Below, one piece after another: positions 5,315 through 11,452 of a DNA stretch of 11,452 nucleotides. Below the pieces are notes generated by a model, which worked only from the letters and a program-made list of their open reading frames with translations, ran no database searches and was not told the DNA's origin. This stretch comes from DATBDM01 sp036269915 (lineage in GTDB: Bacteria > Actinomycetota > Thermoleophilia > Solirubrobacterales > Solirubrobacteraceae). Positions within the stretch are counted from its first letter, which is position 1. Each line of letters begins with the position of its first letter. The position numbers were made by a program, and so were the translations under genes. The stretch is taken from NCBI GenBank assembly GCA_036269915.1, contig DATBDM010000155.1, positions 1-11,452 of the forward strand. The letters are read 5' to 3'.

Positions 5315-6994
5315 CTAGGCGGCCTTCGCGCCGCCGGACCTCGTCCGCGGCTTGGGAGCGGTCAGGGCGGCGGTCCAGCGCGCGGGCTCGACGCTGCCCT
5401 CGATCATGCCTGCAAGGCCGCCGAGCACCGGGGCCTCGACGCCGGCCGCGCGCACGCGCGCGGCGAGCAGCGGGACGCTCTCGACCGCCTCGGCGGTGTG
5501 GCCGAGCGCCGGGCCGATCTCGTCGGCGGCGACGCCCGCGGCGAGCAGCTCGCCCGCGCGGCGGTTGCGCGAGCCGCTGGCCAGCACGGTGGCGACGAGG
5601 TCGCCGGTGCCGGCGAGCCCGGCGAAGGTCTCCGGAGACGAGCCGGAGCGGCGGGCGAACGCGTCGATCTCGGCGAACACCTTGCCGGCGGCGGCGCCCG
5701 CGGCGTTCGGCCCGGCGCCGAACGCGGCGGCGGCGGCGAGCGCGGCGGCGTTCTTCGCGCAGCCGGCGAGCTCGACCCCGACGACGTCGGTGGAGGTGGC
5801 GACGTCGAAGCCCGCGGCGGCGAGCGCGTCGCCGACCTGGCGGGTGAAGCCCCGGTCGGTCGCGGCGACGACCAGCGAGGCGCCGTCCTGCAGCGCGGCG
5901 GCCGCGTGGGCGGGGCCGCCGATCGCGCCGACGGCCCACGCGCGCACGCGCTCGGAGACGTAGGCGGACGGCAGCGTCCCGAGCGGCGGGACGAGGCCCT
6001 TGGACATCACGAGCACGCCGGCGCGCGGCGGGATCGCGCCCGCGTGGGAGGCGACGGCGGCCGGCAGCGCAGCGGCGGGGACGCCGAAGCAGACGAGGTC
6101 GTGGCGGTAGAGCTCGAGCTCGGACGCGCGCAGCACGTTGACGCGCTCGGGCAACTCGACACCGGGCAGGTAGTGCGGGTTCTCGCGCGCCTCGGCGAGC
6201 AGCTCGGCCTGCTCGCGGGTGCGGCAGCCGAGGTCGACCTCGAGCCCGGCGCGGGCGAGCATGACGGCCACGGCCGTCCCCCACGAGCCGGCGCCGATGA
6301 CCGCGGCGCGGCGGGCGGGCGGCAGGCCGCCGAGCCACTCCCACTGGAGCATCACGTGCGGCCAGATGCGATCGGTGACCGCGGCGGCGAGCTGCGGCGA
6401 CGCGCTCTCGACGCGCGGGAAGGTCAGCGGGCGCCCGATGCGGATGCGCACCTTGTGCGGGCGGATCCGCCAGCCGGCGCGGATCGACTCGGTGCCGATC
6501 ACCGCGACGGGCACCACGGGCGCGCCCGTCTCGAGCGCGAGGCGGCCGACGCCGCGCTTGGGGCGGCCCAGCGAGCCGGGCCGGATGCGCGTGCCCTCGG
6601 GGAAGATCAGGACGGCGTCGCCGCGGGCGAGGATGGCCTTCGCGGTGTCGATCATGTCCCGGTCGCCCGAGCCGCGATCGACGGGGAACGCGCCGAGCGA
6701 GTTCAGCCACCAGGCCATCAGCCGATGGCGGAAGAGCTCGCGCTTGGCGACGTAGTACATCGGCCGCCGCGCGATCGTCGCGATCACGAACGGATCGAGG
6801 AACGAGCGGTGGTTGGCGGCGAAGATCACGCCCCCTGTTGCCGGTACGTGTTCGCGACCGATCCGCGAGAGCCGGAAGTACAGGTGGAAGAAGGGCTGGA
6901 AGACCCCGCGGACCAGCCAGTAGACGAGCGGGTTGACGCCGCGCGAGCGCGCGCGCTCGTGGAGATGGGCGTGGTCGGACGAGGCCTCGGGCAC
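5315..6994 (-). CDS. Fusion of 1-acylglycerol-3-phosphate acyltransferase (PlsC type) and NAD(P)H-dependent glycerol-3-phosphate dehydrogenase (GpsA)
   Basis: One open frame of 559 codons holds two enzymes. Residues about 20-225 are a PlsC-type acyltransferase: NHRSFLD with catalytic H62 and D67, and FPEGTR (131-136) for phosphate binding. Residues about 228-550 are GpsA: AAVIGAGSWGTA with the dinucleotide glycines G234, G236 and G239; MSKGL (330-334); ELAGCAKN with catalytic K414; GTGDLV (462-467); and SRNRRAGELL near 475-484. No stop separates the parts and the linker is only a few residues. GpsA reduces dihydroxyacetone phosphate to glycerol-3-phosphate; the acyltransferase makes phosphatidic acid precursors, at the membrane. 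An internal ATG 20 codons before the GpsA fold could also give a free GpsA. The start is uncertain: GTG at 6994 avoids overlap with the divergent gene, while GTG at 7063 adds 23 residues but overlaps it by 23 bp and has its GGAGG touching the codon. Confidence 0.9.
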   Translation of the reverse strand: MPEASSDHAHLHERARSRGVNPLVYWLVRGVFQPFFHLYFRLSRIGREHVPATGGVIFAANHRSFLDPFVIATIARRPMYYVAKRELFRHRLMAWWLNSLGAFPVDRGSGDRDMIDTAKAILARGDAVLIFPEGTRIRPGSLGRPKRGVGRLALETGAPVVPVAVIGTESIRAGWRIRPHKVRIRIGRPLTFPRVESASPQLAAAVTDRIWPHVMLQWEWLGGLPPARRAAVIGAGSWGTAVAVMLARAGLEVDLGCRTREQAELLAEARENPHYLPGVELPERVNVLRASELELYRHDLVCFGVPAAALPAAVASHAGAIPPRAGVLVMSKGLVPPLGTLPSAYVSERVRAWAVGAIGGPAHAAAALQDGASLVVAATDRGFTRQVGDALAAAGFDVATSTDVVGVELAGCAKNAAALAAAAAFGAGPNAAGAAAGKVFAEIDAFARRSGSSPETFAGLAGTGDLVATVLASGSRNRRAGELLAAGVAADEIGPALGHTAEAVESVPLLAARVRAAGVEAPVLGGLAGMIEGSVEPARWTAALTAPKPRTRSGGAKAA

Positions 6995-7040
6995 ATAAGG
7001 CGTACCCGGGGGTTGGACGCTCGTTACAGTCCCAAGCGCA
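6995..7040. promoter_or_regulatory. Divergent intergenic region between the acyltransferase/GpsA fusion and the membrane protein gene
   Basis: If the GTG at 6994 is used, 46 bp separate the two divergent starts. For the plus-strand gene, TACAGT at 7025-7030 lies 10 bp before the ATG and could be a -10 box of a leaderless or nearly leaderless transcript. I see no good -35 box for either direction and no purine-rich ribosome site before the plus-strand ATG. Confidence 0.3.
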
Positions 7041-7577
7041 ATGGCCCTGCTCCGTACACGCACCCTCCGAGGCGCGCTCGCCGGCGGTCTCGCCGCGGGT
7101 GTCTGGGCGGCTCAGCAGCCGCTCGACAAGCGCGTCTTCGGAGTCGACTACGACGACGCGGAACTGCTCGGCCGTTTCGTCGCTCCCGGCCGCGCCGGCT
7201 ATGCCGCGGGCCTCGCCCTGCACGTCACCAACGGCGCGCTGTTCGGCGCGCTCTACGCCGGCGTGCGCCCCGCGCTGCCGGTGCCCGCCGCCCTGCGCGG
7301 CCCGCTCGCCGGGCTGGCCGAGCACCTCGCGAGCTGGCCGGTCACGGCGCTGCTTCCGCGCGTGCCCGCGTTCGAGCCGCTGCCGACCCTGTGGGGGTCC
7401 TGGCCGGCGTTCGCCCAGGCGACCTGGCGCCACCTGCTGTTCGGCACCGTGCTCGGCGAGCTCGAGCGCCGGCTCAACCCGCCGGAGCCCGAGGCCGAGC
7501 TCATGACCCCCGCCACCGCGCAGACGAACGGGCACGGCAAGGCCGAGCACATGGCCTCGACGCCGCTCGCGCCCTGA
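7041..7577 (+). CDS. Uncharacterised multi-span membrane protein
   Basis: A 178-residue protein I do not recognise. It has about three to four hydrophobic segments, near 8-24, 52-75, 82-105 and 122-140. Polar residues sit inside or beside them: H61-xx-N64-G in ALHVTNGALFGALY, E94-H95, and W130-R-H132. The tail from 146 (PPEPEAELMTPATAQTNGHG) is proline- and polar-rich and probably disordered. The ATG at 7041 gives a normal basic N-terminus (MALLRTRTLRG). The gene ends at a TGA that overlaps the first codon of the GDP-sugar reductase, so the two are probably cotranscribed and coupled. A role in handling surface sugars or lipids would be a guess from context only. Confidence 0.8.
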   Translation: MALLRTRTLRGALAGGLAAGVWAAQQPLDKRVFGVDYDDAELLGRFVAPGRAGYAAGLALHVTNGALFGALYAGVRPALPVPAALRGPLAGLAEHLASWPVTALLPRVPAFEPLPTLWGSWPAFAQATWRHLLFGTVLGELERRLNPPEPEAELMTPATAQTNGHGKAEHMASTPLAP

Positions 7578-8509
7578 GCGCGCGCGTCCTCGTCACCGGC
7601 GCGTCGGGCTTCGCCGGCCGCCACCTCGTCGCGGCGTGCGTCCGGGCCGGCGACACCGTCGCCGTCGCCTCGCGCCGCGACGGCGTCGACCTGCTGGATC
7701 CCGAGGCCGCGCGCGCGGCGATCGCGGACGCGGAGCCCGACGTCGTCTACCACCTCGCGGCGCGCGCCCACGTCGGCGCGTCGTGGAAGGACCCCGAGGG
7801 GACGCTGCGCGACAACCTCGCGCTGACGCGCAACGTCCTCGACGCCGTCCGCGCCGAGACGCCCGGCGCCGTCGTCGTCGCGGTCTCCTCCAGCGAGGTC
7901 TACGGCCCACCGCGGTCGCTGCCGCTGCGCGAGGACGCCGAGCTGCGCCCGCAGTCGCCCTACGCGGTCTCCAAGGCGGCGAGCGACCTCCTCGCCGGCT
8001 TCTACGCCGACGCGCACGGCCTGCGCGTGATCCGTGCGCGCGCGTTCAACCACGCCGGTCCCGGCCAGGAGCCGACCTACGCGATCGCCTCCTTCGCCCG
8101 CCAGGCCGCCGGCGCGCTGGAGGCGGGCGCGCCGACCCTGAAGCTCGTCACCGGCCGCGCCGACACGCGCCGCGACTACACGGACGTGCGCGACGTCGTC
8201 GTCGCCTACCGCCTGCTCGCCGAGCGCGCCCGGCCGGGGATCTACAACGTGGCCTCGGGCGTCAGCCACTCCGCCGCCGAGCTGATCGCGGCGCTCGCCG
8301 AGATCGCGGGGCTCCCGCTCGAGCACGCGGTCGACCCGGCACTCGTGCGTCCGAACGAGGTGATGGAGCTGCGCGGCGACGCCGGTCGGCTGCGCGTGGC
8401 GACCGGGTGGGCGCCGGTCATCCCGATCGAGCGGACGCTCGGCGACGCCGTCGCCGACTGGCGCGAGCGCATCCGCGCCGGCGCGGCCGGCGACCGGGCG
8501 CACGAGTAG
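7574..8509 (+). CDS. NAD-dependent epimerase/dehydratase, GDP-4-dehydro-6-deoxy-mannose reductase-like
   Basis: About 311 residues of an extended short-chain dehydrogenase. Counting from the CTG at 7574: nucleotide-binding VTGASGFAG (7-15), SSSEVYG (105-111), catalytic Y130-xxx-K134, RAFNHAGPGQ (156-165), and RRDYTDVRDVV (199-209). The FNHxGPGQ and RRDYTDVRD blocks are typical of GDP-6-deoxy-4-keto-mannose reductases (RMD), which make GDP-rhamnose or related deoxysugars for surface glycans. The fold begins at once (SARVLVTGASG), yet the frame has no ATG, GTG or TTG upstream in reach or in the first 90 codons. The best start is CTG at 7574, overlapping the upstream TGA as CTGA, in the place where ATGA is usual. 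The end abuts the stop of the convergent gene with no base between. The family is secure; the exact substrate and the start are less so. Confidence 0.88.
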   Translation: MSARVLVTGASGFAGRHLVAACVRAGDTVAVASRRDGVDLLDPEAARAAIADAEPDVVYHLAARAHVGASWKDPEGTLRDNLALTRNVLDAVRAETPGAVVVAVSSSEVYGPPRSLPLREDAELRPQSPYAVSKAASDLLAGFYADAHGLRVIRARAFNHAGPGQEPTYAIASFARQAAGALEAGAPTLKLVTGRADTRRDYTDVRDVVVAYRLLAERARPGIYNVASGVSHSAAELIAALAEIAGLPLEHAVDPALVRPNEVMELRGDAGRLRVATGWAPVIPIERTLGDAVADWRERIRAGAAGDRAHE

Positions 8510-10786
8510 CTACAGGCGGCGCAGGACCGCGGCGAACTGCAGGGCGACGACGCGCGCGCGGTCGATCTCGCCGGAGGTGAAGGCCTGCGCCTGCGTGCGG
8601 TAGACCTCGAGCAGACCGGGCTCCTCGTTGCCCAGCCCGACCGGGACCATCAGCATCGCACCGTGCCCGAGGCGCTCGAGCTCGGCGACCTCGGCCGGGT
8701 CTGACTCCGGGTCGCCGACCACGATCTGGCCCGGGCGGCCGTCGTCGAGCAGCTGCTTGGTGGCCGGGAAGTCGTGGAGGCTCCAGCGGCTCCCGGGCGC
8801 CTCGGTGAGGTGCTGGGAGAGCAGCTCGAGGTCGCCCCCGACCCGCCGGAGCAGGCCGGCCTCGTCCGCGTCGAGCAGCCGCGCGGCACGGCGGCCGGCG
8901 GCGCCGAGGCCGCTGCGGTCGTCGAGCCTGGCGAGGAAGCCGGCGAGCTCGGCGAGGTCGCGGGCCCAGGTGCCGGGGCCCGACGTCGCGTCGCCGGCGA
9001 TGCGCACGCCGTGGCGAACCGGGGAGCTCGTCGCGGCTGCGGCGCCGGGGAGCAGCTCCGGCCAGGCCATCGCGGGACGCGCGAGCGCGTAGCCCTGGGC
9101 GTAGGTGGCGTCGACGCGGGCGAGCGCACGCAGGTCGTCGAGGTTCTCGATCCCCTCCCCGCAGACCGCGGCGCCGGTGTCGGCGGCGAAGGACGCGAGC
9201 GCCTCGATGAGCGCGAGCCGGGACGGGTCGGCGTGGGCGCCGTCGACGAGCGAGCGGTCGAGCTTGAGGATGTCGGGCGCGACGCGGATCAGCTGCTGCA
9301 GGCCGGCGTAGCCCGCGCCGGCGTCGTCGAGCGCCACGCGCGCGCCGCGGGCGCGCAGCTCGTCGAGCACGTCGTCGAGCAGGTCCTCGGCGGCGAACAG
9401 CTCGTGCTCGGTCAGCTCGATCACGCACTCGGAGAGGTCCTGGGGCAGCGCGGCCTGCACCACCGGGGTGAGCAACGCGACCGGCGACACGTTGAGCGAC
9501 AGGAAGGTGCCGGCCGGGCGGTTCGGGACGGCGAGCGCGGCGTTCAGCGCGGCCGCCTCGAGCTCGGCGCCGAGCCCGACGCGGTGGGCCTGCCCGAACC
9601 ACTGGTCCGGGCGCCGGTCGCCGGGGATGCGGGCGAGCGCCTCATACCCGCCGATGCGGCCGGTGGCCAGCTCGAGCAGCGGCTGGAAGACGGGCTTGAT
9701 CGTCTCGGGGCGGCGCAGCAGCGCCTCGATCTCGCGGCGCTCGTCGCTCGCGGACGGTCGCAGGGCCAGGCCGGCGGCGTACCGGCGTGTCTGGCGGCGG
9801 CCGCCGTGCTTGGCCGCATACAGCGCGGCGTCGGCGCGCTCGAGCAGCTCGGCGGCGTCGTCGGCGTCCTCGGGACAGGTCGCGACCCCGGCCGACGCCT
9901 CGAGCGGGCGCCCGTGGACGCGCACGTCGCCGAGCGCCATGCGGGCGCGCTCGGCGGTCTCGACGGCGGCAGGGCCGTCGACGCCGGGCAGCACGAGCAG
10001 GAACTCCTCGCCGCCGAGCCGGCCGACGGCGTCGCCCTCGCGGACGGCCTGGCGCAGGCGGGCGGCCGCAGCGGCCAGCGCCTTGTCTCCCTCGGCATGG
10101 CCGTGGGAGTCGTTGATCAGCTTGAAGTGGTCGAGGTCGAGCACCACGAGCGACACGCCGCGCCCGGCCTCGCGGGCCTGCTCGACCTCACGCCGGACCC
10201 GCTCCTGAGAGCCGCGGTGGTTGAGCAGGCCGGTGAGCCCGTCGGTGGCGACCTGCTCGCGCAGCGAGTCGCGCTGGCGGGCCGAGTCGTACGCGAGCGC
10301 GGCCATCGTCGCGAAGCGCTCGACGAGCGCGACCTCGCCATCGGTGAACGCGACGTCGTCGCCGGCGCGGTAGACGTTCAGCGTGCCGACGACGCGGTCG
10401 TGCACCAGCAGCGGCACGCAGACGAACGCCTCGGCCTCCTCGTCGGTGCCGGGCACGGTCGTGCAGATCGGGTCGAGCAGCGTGTTGCGGACGTTGCGGG
10501 TCCGGCGGTTGCGGACGACCCAGCCGGTGACGCCGTTGCTGACGTCGTGGTGGTCGGCCATGATCTCCTCGACCCAGTTGCCGACGGCGAACACGGGTCG
10601 CAGGTGCAGACCGCCCGGCTCCATCTCGTAGACGGTCAGGTCGTCGTAGGGCAGCAGGCCGCGCAGATGCTCGACGATCCGGCCCAGCGTCTCGCGCAGC
10701 GAGTCGGCCGCCAGGATCCGGGCAGCCGCATCCAGCAGCGCGTCGAGCGCCGACGATCCGGGCTGCGCCGCAGGGCCGGTGATCAC
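8510..10786 (-). CDS. Cyclic-di-GMP turnover protein with GAF-GGDEF-EAL-GAF layout
   Basis: A 758-residue soluble protein. A GAF sensor lies at about 12-168. The diguanylate cyclase domain (about 175-340) has an intact GGEEF (258-262) and, five residues before it, the RxxD inhibitory site R249-E-G-D252. The EAL phosphodiesterase domain (about 355-580) has E382-A-L, N432 in LNVSP, E457 and E460 in IELTE, D487-D488, K508 in LKLD, E544 in GEGIEN and Q564 in QGYA, so all usual catalytic residues are present. A second GAF-like domain fills 608-757. It probably both makes and breaks c-di-GMP under the control of two sensors with unknown ligands; there is no membrane span. The GTG at 10786 lies 7 bp after the upstream stop; a start at 10873 would overlap that gene by 80 bp and add an unlikely sequence. 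The stop TAG abuts that of the convergent reductase. Confidence 0.93.
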   Translation of the reverse strand: MITGPAAQPGSSALDALLDAAARILAADSLRETLGRIVEHLRGLLPYDDLTVYEMEPGGLHLRPVFAVGNWVEEIMADHHDVSNGVTGWVVRNRRTRNVRNTLLDPICTTVPGTDEEAEAFVCVPLLVHDRVVGTLNVYRAGDDVAFTDGEVALVERFATMAALAYDSARQRDSLREQVATDGLTGLLNHRGSQERVRREVEQAREAGRGVSLVVLDLDHFKLINDSHGHAEGDKALAAAAARLRQAVREGDAVGRLGGEEFLLVLPGVDGPAAVETAERARMALGDVRVHGRPLEASAGVATCPEDADDAAELLERADAALYAAKHGGRRQTRRYAAGLALRPSASDERREIEALLRRPETIKPVFQPLLELATGRIGGYEALARIPGDRRPDQWFGQAHRVGLGAELEAAALNAALAVPNRPAGTFLSLNVSPVALLTPVVQAALPQDLSECVIELTEHELFAAEDLLDDVLDELRARGARVALDDAGAGYAGLQQLIRVAPDILKLDRSLVDGAHADPSRLALIEALASFAADTGAAVCGEGIENLDDLRALARVDATYAQGYALARPAMAWPELLPGAAAATSSPVRHGVRIAGDATSGPGTWARDLAELAGFLARLDDRSGLGAAGRRAARLLDADEAGLLRRVGGDLELLSQHLTEAPGSRWSLHDFPATKQLLDDGRPGQIVVGDPESDPAEVAELERLGHGAMLMVPVGLGNEEPGLLEVYRTQAQAFTSGEIDRARVVALQFAAVLRRL

Positions 10787-10793
10787 AGTCGTC

Positions 10794-11417
10794 TCATCGG
10801 CCCGGGGATGGCCCGGCTTGACCGGAGAGGTCGCAGGCACCGCGGTACTGCGACGGCATCTGCAGGTAGGCATGCGTCGCCTGCCAGGCGGCGAGCCTCC
10901 GCGCCACCTCGGGAGCGACCCGCAGCTGCTGCGCGGTCCAGGCCATCGTCTGCAGCGAGTGGCACTCCGCCGCCGCCTCGTCGGCGTATCCGGCGAGGTG
11001 GAAGGACTCGTGCGTGAGGACGTCGATCGCGACCGCGAGGTCGTCCTCGGCCTTGCCGCAGTCTCCCGCGCGCGCGACGCACGCGAGCACCCCGGCGCGA
11101 CGGCCCTCCGCGAGCGCGTCGAGCTCCGCGCACGGGAACGCGCGCAGCTTCGTCTCGTCGGCGGGACGCCCCTGGGCGTCGAACTGCACCGTCCCCTCGA
11201 CGATGTCGTAGCGCAGCGCGCGGCCGATCATGCCCGGGCAGTGCACGGTGACGTGGCGCCCGGCGATCTGCGAGGCGATCGCCCCGAGCCGGTGCTCGTT
11301 GACCACCCGGCCGTGCCACTGCACGAGCCACGCGAGCGGGCCGCCGATGACGATCGCCGCGACGATCCCGCGCACCCACAGCGGGGTTCTCGGGGCGCGG
11401 GTGCGGGCGGGCGGCAC
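10794..11417 (-). CDS. Membrane-anchored protein with HExxH motif; putative zinc metallopeptidase
   Basis: A 207-residue protein I cannot assign to a named family. A basic N-terminus (MPPARTRAPRTPLWVRG) precedes one membrane helix at about 16-33, so the rest should lie outside the cytoplasm. Residues 133-142 read VLTHESFHLA, which fits the extended zincin pattern abxHEbbHbc, with H136, E137 and H140; E147 or E151 in ADEAAAECH could be the third metal ligand. Six cysteines (60, 96, 113, 120, 152, 195) all lie in the outer part and could form three disulfides. The GTG at 11417 is the only start: an in-frame TAG lies three codons upstream, and AGAGG precedes the GTG by three bases. The c-di-GMP gene follows after 7 bp, so the two are probably one operon. 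Peptidase activity is inferred from the motif alone. Confidence 0.8.
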   Translation of the reverse strand: MPPARTRAPRTPLWVRGIVAAIVIGGPLAWLVQWHGRVVNEHRLGAIASQIAGRHVTVHCPGMIGRALRYDIVEGTVQFDAQGRPADETKLRAFPCAELDALAEGRRAGVLACVARAGDCGKAEDDLAVAIDVLTHESFHLAGYADEAAAECHSLQTMAWTAQQLRVAPEVARRLAAWQATHAYLQMPSQYRGACDLSGQAGPSPGR

Positions 11418-11452
11418 ACGCCTCTATCGGCACGAGGACTCGACCTCCGGAT

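Noticed and set aside
5289..7550. A 753-codon minus-strand frame.
   Set aside because: It overlaps the acyltransferase/GpsA gene in another frame and is arginine-rich without any motif.
7503..7553. ATG codons at 7503 and 7551 as possible starts of the reductase.
   Set aside because: Both are in the frame of the upstream membrane protein and run into its TGA at 7575; neither reads into the reductase frame without a frameshift.
5498..8509. A 1003-codon open frame on the plus strand.
   Set aside because: Its first two thirds run antisense through the acyltransferase/GpsA gene and across another gene, with arginine-, alanine- and glycine-rich low-complexity sequence. Only the last 311 codons (the reductase) are real; the rest is open because stop codons are rare at this GC content.
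8774..11017. A 747-codon plus-strand frame.
   Set aside because: It is antisense to the c-di-GMP gene, which has complete domain motifs; the frame's composition is typical of a high-GC mirror frame.
11420..11452. On the minus strand, GGAGGTCGAGTCCTC at the window edge resembles the T-arm of a tRNA.
   Set aside because: The loop has six bases rather than seven, with one T missing; only four stem pairs form; no CCA or convincing acceptor strand follows; and the rest of any tRNA would lie outside the window. It cannot be supported from what is visible.

Overview
The window is very GC-rich, with third codon positions almost all G or C, genes packed end to end, GTG starts and several 4-bp or shorter junctions. 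The gene content is a one-ECF-plus-anti-sigma pair of SigK/RskA type, an acyltransferase-GpsA fusion, a cytosolic BtuF-like protein and a GAF-GGDEF-EAL-GAF protein. Together this suggests a chromosomal segment of a high-GC actinobacterium, possibly of the Thermoleophilia/Solirubrobacterales. That placement is inference; there is no rRNA or other marker in the window. I see no insertion sequence, phage gene, CRISPR array or confident RNA gene.

Layout, left to right. (1) 1-1232, minus strand: a pterin carbinolamine dehydratase gene, a strong two-tier hairpin, then a CNNM/HlyC-type membrane transporter gene that runs off the left edge. (2) 1248-2144, plus strand: a signal-less BtuF-like binding protein, divergent from the dehydratase with only 15 bp between start codons. 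(3) 2141-6994, minus strand, a co-directional block read right to left: PlsC-type acyltransferase fused to glycerol-3-phosphate dehydrogenase; an ECF sigma factor with a small single-span membrane protein; a second ECF sigma factor overlapping (ATGA) an RskA-type zinc anti-sigma factor; then a zinc-ribbon rhomboid protease. (4) 7041-8509, plus strand: an unrecognised multi-span membrane protein followed by a GDP-sugar reductase whose reading frame has no ATG, GTG or TTG start near its N-terminus. (5) 8510-11417, minus strand: a membrane-anchored HExxH protein with six cysteines, 7 bp upstream of a large cyclic-di-GMP synthesis/degradation protein.

How it may work together. The middle block looks like envelope sensing: two sigma factors, each with a membrane partner, and an intramembrane protease immediately downstream of the anti-sigma factor. 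The acyltransferase/GpsA fusion supplies phospholipid precursors, and the GDP-deoxysugar reductase supplies a surface sugar. The right end couples a probable extracytoplasmic metallopeptidase to a cyclic-di-GMP switch. These links are inferred from adjacency. Most of the genes are recognisable family members; the parts least explained by known families are the small membrane partner of the first sigma factor, the HExxH protein, the rhomboid/anti-sigma pairing and the noncanonical start of the reductase.
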